DNA of 14,686 nt, taken from positions 1 through 14,686 of the forward strand of contig JAJTHR010000351.1 of assembly GCA_021298935.1 (NCBI GenBank), given 5' to 3'. The DNA is from Parachlamydia sp. (lineage in GTDB: Bacteria; Chlamydiota; Chlamydiia; Chlamydiales; Parachlamydiaceae). The stretch's first letter is position 1; each line of letters starts with the position of its first letter. A model generated the notes under the pieces. It saw only the letters and a program-made list of their open reading frames with translations, ran no database searches and had not been told where the DNA came from. Below, one piece after another: positions 1 to 7,739 of this stretch. The position numbers were made by a program, and so were the translations under genes.

Positions 1-135
1 GGTATACTCAATCGGTTGCGCAGTAATTTTTTCCTGAAGACGTTGTTTTGCAAACTCAGCAGCCTGGCGCTCTCCATCACTCTTGGCCCCTGCTATGAGG
101 GCTTCGATTTTGCGAATTTTATCGGCAATATCCAT
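1..135 (-). CDS. Small uncharacterised protein, N-terminal 45 residues (cut by window edge)
   Basis: The ATG is at 133-135 on the minus strand and the frame stays open to base 1, so only the first 45 residues are visible. They begin MDIADKIRKIEALIAGAKSD and end in QPIEYT. The segment is charged and predicted helical (KIRKIEALI, then ERQAAEFAKQRLQEK), and in pattern recalls the N-terminal helices of DUF2786-type proteins and a family of small hypothetical proteins seen in intracellular bacteria. I cannot name a function. There is no clear Shine-Dalgarno sequence before the ATG. The decayed transposase gene lies just upstream on the other strand, so the native promoter region may have been replaced. 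The coding call is fairly safe because of the amphipathic composition; the family is a guess. Confidence 0.65.
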   Translation of the reverse strand, partial: MDIADKIRKIEALIAGAKSDGERQAAEFAKQRLQEKITAQPIEYT

Positions 136-185
136 CGACACAACTGTGGTTAAAAAAAGACAGTCTAGGGAATTATAAAATTAAA

Positions 186-460
186 TTCACGCATTCTTAC
201 CGCAAGGACACACCCTTAAAAAAGAATATGAAAGATACAAGAAGTCCTGAATTTCTAATGAAAATCAAAGGCATTAGAAGGCTTATAGAAACTGTGATAG
301 GACAGTTGGATGAGCGTTTTAACTTTAATGTGGTATGGGCACGTGACTTTTGGCATCTATTAAGTCGATTGGCAAGACCTTAGCACATACTATCGGTATA
401 TTTTTAAATAAAAAATTAGGAAAGCCACCCATTAAATTTGATGGCCTGTTAACGGTATAA
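186..460 (+). pseudogene. IS982-like DDE transposase, frameshifted 3' remnant
   Basis: The frame read from about 186 through the ATG at 228 gives the C-terminal part of a DDE transposase, with RRLIETVIGQLDERFNF and then WARDFWHLLSRLAR. It hits TAG at 381-383. The shifted frame starting at 374 resumes the same family sequence, KTLAHTIGIFLNKKLGKP followed by KFDGLL, and stops at TAA 458-460. Together these are about 90 residues, the last third or less of a transposase, with a frame break near 374-380 that also costs a residue or so. The R-R-x-I-E-T motif and the ARD-WHL / R-K-LAHT block fit IS982-type enzymes; an IS4/IS5-type relative is possible. No 5' half, complete inverted repeat or target duplication is visible, so this is a dead relic. 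The bases just after the stop (AGTTGCACACGGCGT, 461-475) could be the old right end. The true left boundary is uncertain. Confidence 0.75.
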
Positions 461-562
461 AGTTGCACACGGCGTAAAATTCAGGTTATTAGGAAATTTC
501 AGGATGGCCAGAAATTAATCTGGCAGAATCTGGAAATTAAACATTCTAAAAAGGAAATAAAA

Positions 563-1993
563 ATGGTCGACATCAGAGAGATAGCCTCTTTGCCAGAAGG
601 GAAGACCATAGAATTTAAGCGGGATTTATCTTCTATAAAGCCTATTCTTAAAACACTTATTGCTTTTGCAAATACTGCAGGAGGAATGCTTTTGATAGGT
701 AAGGATAATGATGGTACAATTATTGGAGTAAATGACATTTTTGAAGCTGAAGAAAAACTTGCGAATACAATAGCAGACAGCATTTATCCCCCTTTATTGC
801 CAGAAATTGAAATAACTTCTTTGCAAGGTAAGGCTTTAATCATTATTCGCGTGGCCCATTGGAGAGGTCCATTCTATTTGAAAGCACAAGGGCCAGATGA
901 AGGAGTCTATGTCAGGCTAGGTTCAACAAATAGAGTAGCTGGACCTGAACTCATTGCCGAATTAAAACGTTCTATGTCTAATATTTCATTTGACCAATTG
1001 CCATGCCCTGAAGCTGATATAAATGGCTTAGATATGAAGCGTATAAAACATGCTTTTTCAAATGTTAACCGAAAAATAAATCAAAAAGAACTAGAAACTT
1101 TAGGTATCTTAGTTCGGTATGCAGGCAAACTTGTCTGCTCTAATGGGGGCTTAATACTTTTTGGTCAAGATGAGTTACGCGAAAAATATTTTCCAAATGC
1201 TAAAGTAAGATGCGCGAGGTTCCAGGGCACAGATAAAGTAGATTTCATTGATCTATATGACTGTGAAGGAACTATTATAGAAGCCATGAATGATGTTCCT
1301 AATTTTATTAGACGAAATACTCGAATGGCAGCAAAAATTGATCAAATCCAACGACAAGATATTCCTGAGTATGCTTTGGTCGCACTTCGTGAAGTATTAA
1401 CCAATGCATTAGTACACGCTGATTATTCAATTAAAGGAATGAATCCAAGGGTGGCTATTTTTTCAGATAGGCTAGAGATAGAAAATCCTGGCATGTTACC
1501 ATTTGGGTATACTTTAGAAGAGTTCATTGCAGGAGTGAGTCATATTCGCAATAAAGTGATTGCTCGTGTTTTTCGAGAGCTTAACTTGATGGAAGAATGG
1601 GGAACTGGCTATAGACGTATTATTGAAGCTTGTCATTCTGGTGGCTATCAAGCTCCATCTTGGGATGAGCTAGGAACAGCAATTAGAGTCATATTTAAAC
1701 CACATAGGGCCGCTCAAGAAAAAACTGTCACATTCGTTCATCCAAGAATAAAAAAACTTACATCGCGACAACAAAAAATTCTCTCTTTTCTTCACAATAA
1801 AGAACCCCTCAGTGCAAAGACAATTCATAAAGGATTAAAAGAAGAAATCTCAGAGCGATCCCTCAGAAATGATCTTTTAGAATTAAGAGAACAAAGTTTA
1901 CTTAAAATGATCGGAAATGGGCCAAGTACTCTATGGGTTCATTCCAAATACAGTGTCAGAGAGTATAGTGACGATGAAATTCAAGCACATTAA
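563..1993 (+). CDS. AlbA_2-domain transcriptional regulator with HATPase_c_4 and winged helix
   Basis: The 476-residue protein belongs to the COG2865-type group of putative ATP-binding regulators. Residues about 12-130 form an AlbA_2 (Schlafen-like) nucleic-acid-binding domain, with EFK at 17-19, FANTAGG at 35-41 and a VYVRLGSTN strand at 116-123. Residues about 270-380 form a GHKL-type ATP-binding domain: the N box REVLTNALVHADY (276-288), the G1 region IENPGM (306-311), and RNKVIARVF (329-337) with EWGTGYRRI (345-353). Residues about 398-460 look like a winged helix-turn-helix, as expected in this family. Length is normal. The ATG at 563 is preceded by AAAGGAA at about 550-556, a good ribosome binding site. 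It stands alone on the plus strand, just after a transposase relic and convergent with the PLP enzyme gene (19 bp between stops). The regulated target is not evident. Homologues are often found in mobile or accessory regions. Confidence 0.88.
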   Translation: MVDIREIASLPEGKTIEFKRDLSSIKPILKTLIAFANTAGGMLLIGKDNDGTIIGVNDIFEAEEKLANTIADSIYPPLLPEIEITSLQGKALIIIRVAHWRGPFYLKAQGPDEGVYVRLGSTNRVAGPELIAELKRSMSNISFDQLPCPEADINGLDMKRIKHAFSNVNRKINQKELETLGILVRYAGKLVCSNGGLILFGQDELREKYFPNAKVRCARFQGTDKVDFIDLYDCEGTIIEAMNDVPNFIRRNTRMAAKIDQIQRQDIPEYALVALREVLTNALVHADYSIKGMNPRVAIFSDRLEIENPGMLPFGYTLEEFIAGVSHIRNKVIARVFRELNLMEEWGTGYRRIIEACHSGGYQAPSWDELGTAIRVIFKPHRAAQEKTVTFVHPRIKKLTSRQQKILSFLHNKEPLSAKTIHKGLKEEISERSLRNDLLELREQSLLKMIGNGPSTLWVHSKYSVREYSDDEIQAH

Positions 1994-2012
1994 CCAGTCG
2001 AAATAAAAAGAA

Positions 2013-2987
2013 TTAAAAATTATTATTGAACTTATCCATAAAGCCAGTCAGACTTAACGCACCGCCGGAGTGGACAATCAGGCACTTGCCTTGAATTTTT
2101 TCAATGAGAGACTTGGCTTTCATAAATAATTTCGCTGAATAGATGGGGTCTGTAAAAAAGCCTTCCTGCCTGGCCATCTGCCTGATAAAAGAAAAAACTG
2201 CCTGATTGGCATGGCCGAAAGAACGAGCCGTTGCAGGTCGGTATAATTGGAATCTTTCCAGAATTTCCGAGTCAGGAAGCTGGCAATCAAGCAGTTGATT
2301 AAAGGCTTTTCTAAAGCGTTTCAAGTTTGCTAAAAAAGCTTCTTCGCTGCCTGCAAGCAATAAAATATGCATGCGTGTATTTTTATTCATATAGGTCAAT
2401 GCAAGCAGGGTGGCAATCGCGCTGAAGCCTGTGCCCGCATCCATGAAAAGATGATCGATGGATAGACCTCTTTGCCTTTCATTTTCAATCATATCTAATG
2501 CCAGCGTAAGTGCACCTGGAAGGGAGGCTTCCATGCTTCCTCCTTCAGGGATAACCCATGCCTTTTTATTGTGCATGGCGGCGGAAGCGATTGTTTCCAC
2601 TTGCGGCCATTCTTTGCGCGAAATCCAATGAATGTTTGACTCCGGCACCACAAGAGATGTGAGCAGCAAATTACCCTGCCGTTTGAGGGAAGGGCTTCCA
2701 AGCAAAAATAACGTCGGCTGAATCCCTTTTTCGACAAGCAGCTGGCTCATCCCGAGCACGTGGTTGGAATAGGCGCTGCCAATCAGTGCGACTTCCCGGC
2801 AATCGGCCTGCATAATTGCAGGCAGGAGGGAGGTGTACTTGCGCCATTTCGTGCCGCTAATGCCAAAGCTGAGCTCATCATCACGTTTAACGTAAACGGA
2901 CGGGCCAAAGGTCTTTAGGGCGTGCATGCGGGAATGGGGACAGGCGGAAATGCGAGTTGAGATTGCTTGTCTTAATTGTTCAATCAT
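2013..2987 (-). CDS. PLP-dependent ACC deaminase / D-cysteine desulfhydrase family protein
   Basis: The 324-residue protein is a fold-type II (tryptophan synthase beta-like) PLP enzyme. VKRDDELSFGISGTKWRK (33-50) carries the expected Schiff-base lysine, K47, in the place of GGNK in relatives. SAYSNH at 71-76 matches the substrate carboxylate loop (S-x-x-SNH). MDAGTGFSA (182-190) is the glycine-rich loop that holds the PLP phosphate, and HSGGALSL near the C terminus matches the family's HTGG segment. Family members deaminate or desulfhydrate small amino acids such as D-cysteine or 1-aminocyclopropane-1-carboxylate to a keto acid and ammonia; which substrate applies here cannot be read from the motifs. 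SGTK in place of GGNK is a modest deviation. The ATG at 2985-2987 lacks a clear Shine-Dalgarno sequence, but no other start exists because an in-frame TGA lies a few codons upstream. It follows the solenoid gene on the same strand after a 178-bp gap. Confidence 0.85.
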   Translation of the reverse strand: MIEQLRQAISTRISACPHSRMHALKTFGPSVYVKRDDELSFGISGTKWRKYTSLLPAIMQADCREVALIGSAYSNHVLGMSQLLVEKGIQPTLFLLGSPSLKRQGNLLLTSLVVPESNIHWISRKEWPQVETIASAAMHNKKAWVIPEGGSMEASLPGALTLALDMIENERQRGLSIDHLFMDAGTGFSAIATLLALTYMNKNTRMHILLLAGSEEAFLANLKRFRKAFNQLLDCQLPDSEILERFQLYRPATARSFGHANQAVFSFIRQMARQEGFFTDPIYSAKLFMKAKSLIEKIQGKCLIVHSGGALSLTGFMDKFNNNF

Positions 2988-3165
2988 AAAAACTTTTGAA
3001 TGATTTCAACGTCCCGCAAGAAGTGCGTGCACGACGATTTGTTGGATAAAGGGGTAAAAAAAGTTTATCGGCTTGCACGTAAGAGAGCTCTTTTGAAAGG
3101 ATCCATTGATTTTCCCTAATCCCTGGCAGGGAAAGGGTCCCCCTTTGAAAATAAATTATTTGCAC

Positions 3166-4776
3166 TCAAGGTTCTAAATCAAGCAGCTTTAAAATTTTAA
3201 GGCAGAGGGCGCCATCATTTTTTAAAGCGGGCTTATGGTTGAGCAAATCTGTCATGCGGGCCGCTTCCCAACGATCATTGACATCAGTTTCTTCATTGAG
3301 GGTATTTAAAAACTTTTCCCAAAAGGGAATATTTTCAGTCACTGTAGGTTGAGCATCTAATTTCTTCATAAAGGCAGCATTTAAAATGATATCATACCTT
3401 TCGCATCTCTCTCGAATGCCTTCCATTGACTGGTGATGAAGAGGGTTTTCCTTTTCATCTGCAAAAATAGACACCTTTTCCAATGCTTGCCTGGCTTTTT
3501 CCCTATCGTTTTGTAAGATATAGAAGTCGAACAATTCAAAATTCGGATCACAAAATTCCCGTTCTGCGACTAACCTGACTGCCAATGCCAAGGCTGCCTG
3601 TGCATCAAACTCTTTGACGACCTCGAATACGGAGAACATCACACCCCTGGCTTCATCAAAACCATCCTCAAATTTCCAGGAGAGCGTCTTGCTTGCATAG
3701 GCAATAGCCTCATCATAAGAATAGTTAAAAAGGCGGATAACAACTTTGTCTATGAAATCTTTTTCGCTATCTTTATGTATTTTATTTAAGAAAGTGATGG
3801 ATAAGGGATAATTGATTGGAAGAGTGATTTTAAATAGCTTGAACCATAACCAGCTGCTATCACTTTCAGATGGGCACTGGGAAGCATACGCCTGTGCTGC
3901 CCGAAAAGCAATGGAGCGGCAGCGGAGCTCATTTTTTTCTGCGTAATAGCGAACAAAAGGATAGTAATAGGAGCAATCGAGGTTTTTATATTGCAGGAGC
4001 CGCATTGTCAAAGGGCCTAGTAAGAATAAAAGATGAGGCGTCTTTTGAGCAATAAGAAAGGCTTGTTTGATGACTTCGCCAGCTAGATAGCAATTTTTGC
4101 AAAGACCAAGAATTTTTACAATTTCCTGGAGGGCAGTTTTTGCATTGCAATTGGGTAAGGAAGAAAGAAGTTGGTCAATTTGTACGTTTGTTTTAAATAA
4201 GAATTGTTGACTTTCTGTTATTTCCAATTTTTTGATCAGGCAGTTGACTGCCCTGTGAGCACTTTTTTCATTTAAAGTGTGGGCCATTGAAAATGCTTCA
4301 TTTGTCAAGTTCAATTTCTTGATCAGATCAAAAAAAACCTGATCATTATTGTAAGGAGAGTCCACGAATGCTTTAATAAGCGCTTGCCGGGCGAACAGGT
4401 GTAATTTTTCCTCATTATCCTGATAGATGTCTGCAATTTGCATGAGTGCCCTGGCTGCCAATTGAGGCTGATCGATGCTTAGCGCTATCTCATACGCCTG
4501 CTCAGGCTCTTGCTTGACAATAGCTTCCACCAAAAAGAGGGCCGCTCTATTCCGCTGAGGTGAAGCAATCTTTGAATCAAACATGTAAAGAAGATCTAAA
4601 GCATTCATGGGATCTTCTTTGCTTAAGGATTCAATCATGGATAAAAGAGTGTTTTCTTTATTTTCCGAATCATTCATTGAAATGAATATCCGCAAGGCGC
4701 TTTCCTTCTTTTCTTGCACATAGAGAGGCAAAACTTTATTAAGAATGATTTCCTTAATTTTCTGACCAGAAATCAA
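3166..4776 (-). CDS. Alpha-solenoid (TPR-like) protein of unknown function, main open frame
   Basis: This is a 536-codon frame, almost entirely helical. It has repeated helix pairs about 35 residues long, for example around residues 40-75, 76-105 and 106-135 (patterns such as ALDLLYMFDSK, AYEIALSIDQP, ARALMQIADIY), typical of TPR- or HEAT-like solenoids. I see no signal peptide, membrane segment or catalytic motif, so a scaffold or protein-binding role is the most that can be inferred. I do not recognise the family. The only usual start before residue 34 is TTG at 4774-4776, with no ribosome binding site. The frame is open and protein-like for 32 more codons upstream, back to a TGA at 4873-4875 that lies inside the 61-nt palindrome. 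Beyond it, in the same frame, is a short open segment starting at ATG 5037. The real gene is therefore probably 5037-3166 (about 623 codons), interrupted near its 5' end. It may be a pseudogene or may be translated from a weak internal start. Confidence 0.75.
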   Translation of the reverse strand: MISGQKIKEIILNKVLPLYVQEKKESALRIFISMNDSENKENTLLSMIESLSKEDPMNALDLLYMFDSKIASPQRNRAALFLVEAIVKQEPEQAYEIALSIDQPQLAARALMQIADIYQDNEEKLHLFARQALIKAFVDSPYNNDQVFFDLIKKLNLTNEAFSMAHTLNEKSAHRAVNCLIKKLEITESQQFLFKTNVQIDQLLSSLPNCNAKTALQEIVKILGLCKNCYLAGEVIKQAFLIAQKTPHLLFLLGPLTMRLLQYKNLDCSYYYPFVRYYAEKNELRCRSIAFRAAQAYASQCPSESDSSWLWFKLFKITLPINYPLSITFLNKIHKDSEKDFIDKVVIRLFNYSYDEAIAYASKTLSWKFEDGFDEARGVMFSVFEVVKEFDAQAALALAVRLVAEREFCDPNFELFDFYILQNDREKARQALEKVSIFADEKENPLHHQSMEGIRERCERYDIILNAAFMKKLDAQPTVTENIPFWEKFLNTLNEETDVNDRWEAARMTDLLNHKPALKNDGALCLKILKLLDLEP

Positions 4777-4864
4777 ATTAATTATTTCAATGGTTTTTTT
4801 AGGAAATATTTCAAATATTTTAGGTAAGATTAAAATTAAACTTCTTTCATTTTCTATTTTTTTA

Positions 4865-4925
4865 GTGACTATTCACCACCTCGCCCCGTTTGCGCAGCAA
4901 ACGGGGCGAGGTGGTGAATAGTCAC
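4865..4925. repeat. Perfect 61-nt palindromic element (29-nt arms, 3-nt loop)
   Basis: The left arm 4865-4893 begins GTGACTATTCACCACC and ends CCCCGTTTGC; the right arm 4897-4925 is its exact reverse complement; the loop is GCA (4894-4896). There is no mismatch in 29 pairs, and the pairing stops at both ends. The arms are about 60 percent G+C in otherwise very AT-rich DNA. The element is not a typical intrinsic terminator: on the plus strand the T run precedes the hairpin, and on the minus strand the hairpin is followed by A's. No target-site duplication is evident. It lies inside the 5' part of the solenoid gene and supplies that frame with a TGA. The ends resemble the terminal repeats of a transposable element, so it may be a miniature palindromic element or two IS ends joined back to back; that origin is inference. 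Confidence 0.95.
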
Positions 4926-5037
4926 ATTGCAATAATTGGGAATAAAAGATTCTTTGTTCCGCCTGTTTTGAATCTAACGCTTCTAGTGTTTGATCCATAA
5001 CTAATATGCAACTATCGATTCGACTGATTGCGTTCAT
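4873..5037 (-). pseudogene. Detached N-terminal segment of the solenoid gene (54 codons)
   Basis: ATG at 5035-5037 opens a frame of 54 codons ending at TGA 4873-4875. Residues 1-38 (MNAISRIDSCILVMDQTLEA, then LDSKQAEQRIFYSQLLQ) look like a genuine helical protein start. Residues 39-54 (CDYSPPRPVCCANGARW) are encoded by the palindrome and look unlike either side. The frame is the same as that of the 536-codon frame downstream (5037 minus 4776 is 261, a multiple of 3). A promoter-like pair at 5072-5100 points into this ATG and would give a leader of roughly 30 nt. This supports 5037 as the original start of the solenoid gene, with the palindrome added later. There is no strong Shine-Dalgarno sequence, which is common in this window. 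The alternative is a chance ORF, less likely given frame agreement, composition and promoter. Confidence 0.6.
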
Positions 5038-5071
5038 TTTATTTACTCATTATTATTTAAAGATAAAATAT

Positions 5072-5100
5072 ATAATATTTCAATGACTATATAAAATCAA
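5072..5100 (-). promoter_or_regulatory. Sigma-70/66-type promoter for the solenoid gene (5' segment)
   Basis: On the minus strand TTGATT (5100-5095, 4 of 6 to the -35 consensus) is followed by a 17-nt spacer and TATTAT (5077-5072, 5 of 6 to the -10 consensus). The expected transcription start is near 5065, giving a leader of about 28 nt before the ATG at 5037. The spacing is ideal, but the DNA is so AT-rich that chance matches are easy. The pair makes sense only if the gene starts at 5037. Confidence 0.45.
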
Positions 5101-5176
5101 AGAATGAAAAATTTTGATGTCAGAAAAGGTCCATTGGGCTTATTAATAGGTTTTTTATAGTGAATTGAGGGCCTCA

Positions 5177-7729
5177 ATGAATCAGGTGAATGTTGATGAA
5201 TTAGCGGAAGCATTAATTGCTAAAGTTAAATCCTTCTTAATCAGTAATATAGGGCGGACTGTCGAAGAGGCTAATGACAATGAATTTTACCGCGCCCTTT
5301 GTTATGCCGTAAGAGAAGAGACGATGATCAACTGGCTGGCGACGGCCAGGACTATTGCCAAGCAAAATGTGCGCATGGTGTATTATCTTTCGATGGAGTA
5401 CTTGCCGGGACGCCTTTTCATCAATAACATCACCAATCTCTGTTCAAATGATATTCTCCGTATCGTGCTGCAAAAAATGAACCGCAGTATGCGCGACATT
5501 GTCGAGCAGGAAGATGATCCGGGGCTTGGCAATGGAGGCCTTGGCAGGCTGGCCTCATGCCTTCTCGATTCCTTGGCTACCCACCACTATCCTGCACAAG
5601 GGTATGGATTGAGGTACCAGTACGGGATCTTTGAGCAGCAGCTTTGGGACGGGGTGCAAATCGAGGCGCCCGACTGTTGGCTGCTGAACGAAAACCCCTG
5701 GGAGTTTCGCCGCGATCTGAGACGGATGCATGTCAAATTCTGCGGTAAGCCGCAAACGATCTATAATATCCATGGGGACGAGATTCAAGAACTGGAGGAT
5801 GCGGAGGAAGTCGGCGCATTGCCGTATGACATTCCGATCGTGGGCTATAGCAAAAATAATGACTTTTCAGTAGCAACATTGCGGTTATGGTCAACCAAAG
5901 ACTCGCCTCGCAATTTTTTGTTACAGCGCTACAATGCAGGACGGTTGGACCAGGCGGCTGAGAATACGACGTTGACAGATGTGTTATATCCCGGCGACAG
6001 CACGGAGGTGGGCAAGAGGATCAGGCTGAAACAAGAGTTTTTACTGGTTTCCGCTTCAGTACAAGACATTGTGCGCCACCATGTGGCGCAATATAATAAC
6101 TTTCGCAGCTTTGCCGACAAAGTGCGCATACAGATCAACGACACTCACCCGGCCCTTGTCATTGCCGAGCTGACCCGTATTCTGACGAAGGAGCACGATA
6201 TCCCATGGAAGACCGCTTTTGAAATGACGCAAGCCTGTACAGGCTATACCAACCACACTATTTTGAGCGAGGCGCTCGAGCAATGGGACACAAAGCTTTT
6301 TAACTATCTTCTCCCCCGGCAGTATAAGATCATTGAGAAGATCAATCAGGATTTTTGCACGTCACTTAGGGGTCGGTATCCTAACGATGATGAACGGATC
6401 AAGAGGCTTTCGATCATTGAAAATGACAAGGTGCGCATGGCCCATTTGTCGATTGTGGGGTCTCATCGGATCAATGGGGTGGCCAAGCTGCATACCGAGC
6501 TGCTTAAAAGCACTGTCTTTAAAGAATTTTACGATTTTTTCCCCAATCGCTTCGTCAATATCACTAATGGAGTGACACAACGGCGCTGGCTGCTTGAGTG
6601 CAATCCTGAACTTGCCAAATTCATCACCCGGCGCATTGGTGATAAATGGATCACTGACTTCTTGTCTATCCGTGAACTGACCCGGTTTGCCGAAGATCCG
6701 GAATCCCAGGAAGAGATCATGGCGATCAAGAGGAAAAACAAGCTGCGGTGCATTGAATTTTTAAACCGTGAAAACCGAATGAGAGGGTCGACAGGAGCTA
6801 TTGTCGCACCTCCGCCCCTGATGGATGTTGACTCGCTTTTTGACGTGCAGGTCAAACGGATCCACGAATATAAGCGGCAGCTCATGAATGCCCTCCATCT
6901 GATCATGCTCTATCAGGAGATACTGCGCAATCCGAACCATCAAAGGATCAAACGGACTGCTATTATTGGGGGCAAGGCAGCGGCCGGCTATGAGACAGCC
7001 AAAGACATCATCCGGCTGATTTGCTGCGTGGCACGCAAGGTGAACCACGATTCCTCCATTCAGGGCCTTTTGAAAATCGTCTACCTTGAAAACTACAATG
7101 TAACCAAAGCCGAAATTGTCATACCGGCAAGCGACTTGTCAGAGCAAATTTCGACAGCCGGTACAGAGGCCTCAGGCACCGGAAATATGAAACTGTCGAT
7201 CAACGGAGCCCTTACAATTGGAACGAGGGATGGAGCCAATATTGAAATGGAAGAGGAAATCGGGGAGAAATGGTGGCCCTTTTCCTTCGGTTGTACAGCG
7301 GATCAAATTGCGGAGTTGAAGACCAATCAATCTTATCATTCCCGTGAGATTTATGAAAGCAATCCTAAAATTAAGGCGGCTGTGGATACCCTGCGCGACC
7401 ACACATTTGCCCAAAATGAGGAGGAGCACCAGGTCTTCAGCGATCTTTACCATAAGCTGATCGAAATGCATTATGGTGGAGCGCCCGACCGTTATTTTAT
7501 GCTTAAGGACCTGCAAACTTACTATGATACCCAATTAAAAGTGGAAGAGCTTTACAAAGTACCGCGTGAATGGGCACAATATGTCATTCATAACATTGCC
7601 GGCATGGGTAAATTCTCGAGCGATTTTTCCGTTCATAATTATGCCGAGCTAATTTGGGGCATCCAACCTTGTCCGCTGGATCAGGAGCTATTGGAAAGAG
7701 TGCGCTATGATTATAATGCTTATCGGTGA
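5177..7729 (+). CDS. glgP: Glycogen phosphorylase
   Basis: This 850-residue GT35 enzyme removes terminal alpha-1,4 glucose units from glycogen with inorganic phosphate, yielding glucose-1-phosphate in the cytoplasm. Visible family blocks are YLSMEYLPGR (70-79), DPGLGNGGLGRLA (114-126), DTHPA (from 322), KRIHEYKRQ (560-568) and EASGTGNMK, whose K672 is the PLP-binding lysine, followed by NGALTIGTRDGANIEM. Length and block order are those of a complete enzyme. A TTG at 5165 is in frame, but ATG 5177 is preferred because GAGGG at 5167-5171 lies five bases before it as a ribosome binding site. The upstream region holds -10-like boxes (TATAAT 5071-5076, TATAGT 5156-5161) with poor -35 partners, so its promoter is not settled. 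The stop is only 10 bp before the exporter genes, so read-through into them is likely. Chlamydiae store glycogen and keep glgP, which fits the setting. Confidence 0.97.
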   Translation: MNQVNVDELAEALIAKVKSFLISNIGRTVEEANDNEFYRALCYAVREETMINWLATARTIAKQNVRMVYYLSMEYLPGRLFINNITNLCSNDILRIVLQKMNRSMRDIVEQEDDPGLGNGGLGRLASCLLDSLATHHYPAQGYGLRYQYGIFEQQLWDGVQIEAPDCWLLNENPWEFRRDLRRMHVKFCGKPQTIYNIHGDEIQELEDAEEVGALPYDIPIVGYSKNNDFSVATLRLWSTKDSPRNFLLQRYNAGRLDQAAENTTLTDVLYPGDSTEVGKRIRLKQEFLLVSASVQDIVRHHVAQYNNFRSFADKVRIQINDTHPALVIAELTRILTKEHDIPWKTAFEMTQACTGYTNHTILSEALEQWDTKLFNYLLPRQYKIIEKINQDFCTSLRGRYPNDDERIKRLSIIENDKVRMAHLSIVGSHRINGVAKLHTELLKSTVFKEFYDFFPNRFVNITNGVTQRRWLLECNPELAKFITRRIGDKWITDFLSIRELTRFAEDPESQEEIMAIKRKNKLRCIEFLNRENRMRGSTGAIVAPPPLMDVDSLFDVQVKRIHEYKRQLMNALHLIMLYQEILRNPNHQRIKRTAIIGGKAAAGYETAKDIIRLICCVARKVNHDSSIQGLLKIVYLENYNVTKAEIVIPASDLSEQISTAGTEASGTGNMKLSINGALTIGTRDGANIEMEEEIGEKWWPFSFGCTADQIAELKTNQSYHSREIYESNPKIKAAVDTLRDHTFAQNEEEHQVFSDLYHKLIEMHYGGAPDRYFMLKDLQTYYDTQLKVEELYKVPREWAQYVIHNIAGMGKFSSDFSVHNYAELIWGIQPCPLDQELLERVRYDYNAYR

Positions 7730-7739
7730 TCCACGTTAA

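Noticed and set aside
3115..3155. Small palindromes (AAAGGG-GGA-CCCTTT and TCCCTG-C-CAGGGA) as a terminator after the solenoid gene
   Set aside because: Both are short, adjacent and without a T tract; they are not convincing as a functional terminator.
2980..3165. Separate 61-codon gene on the minus strand
   Set aside because: It needs a GTG start directly after another stop, has no ribosome binding site and no recognisable family, and overlaps the next gene; kept only as a low-interest observation.
4865..4925. Intrinsic transcription terminator
   Set aside because: The stem is long and GC-rich, but neither strand has a T tract after it; the T run lies before it on the plus strand, and it sits within a coding frame.
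4865..4925. Selenocysteine UGA with SECIS hairpin
   Set aside because: A bacterial SECIS lies just downstream of its UGA. Here the UGA is inside the 3' arm of the hairpin, and no selenoprotein family is recognisable.
5165..5176. TTG start giving glgP four extra residues
   Set aside because: The bases 5167-5171 serve better as the ribosome binding site for ATG 5177.
6529..6906. 125-codon minus-strand frame inside glgP, and similar long antisense frames in the exporter genes
   Set aside because: They lie opposite strongly supported coding sequence and show no family features; they reflect codon composition of the real genes.
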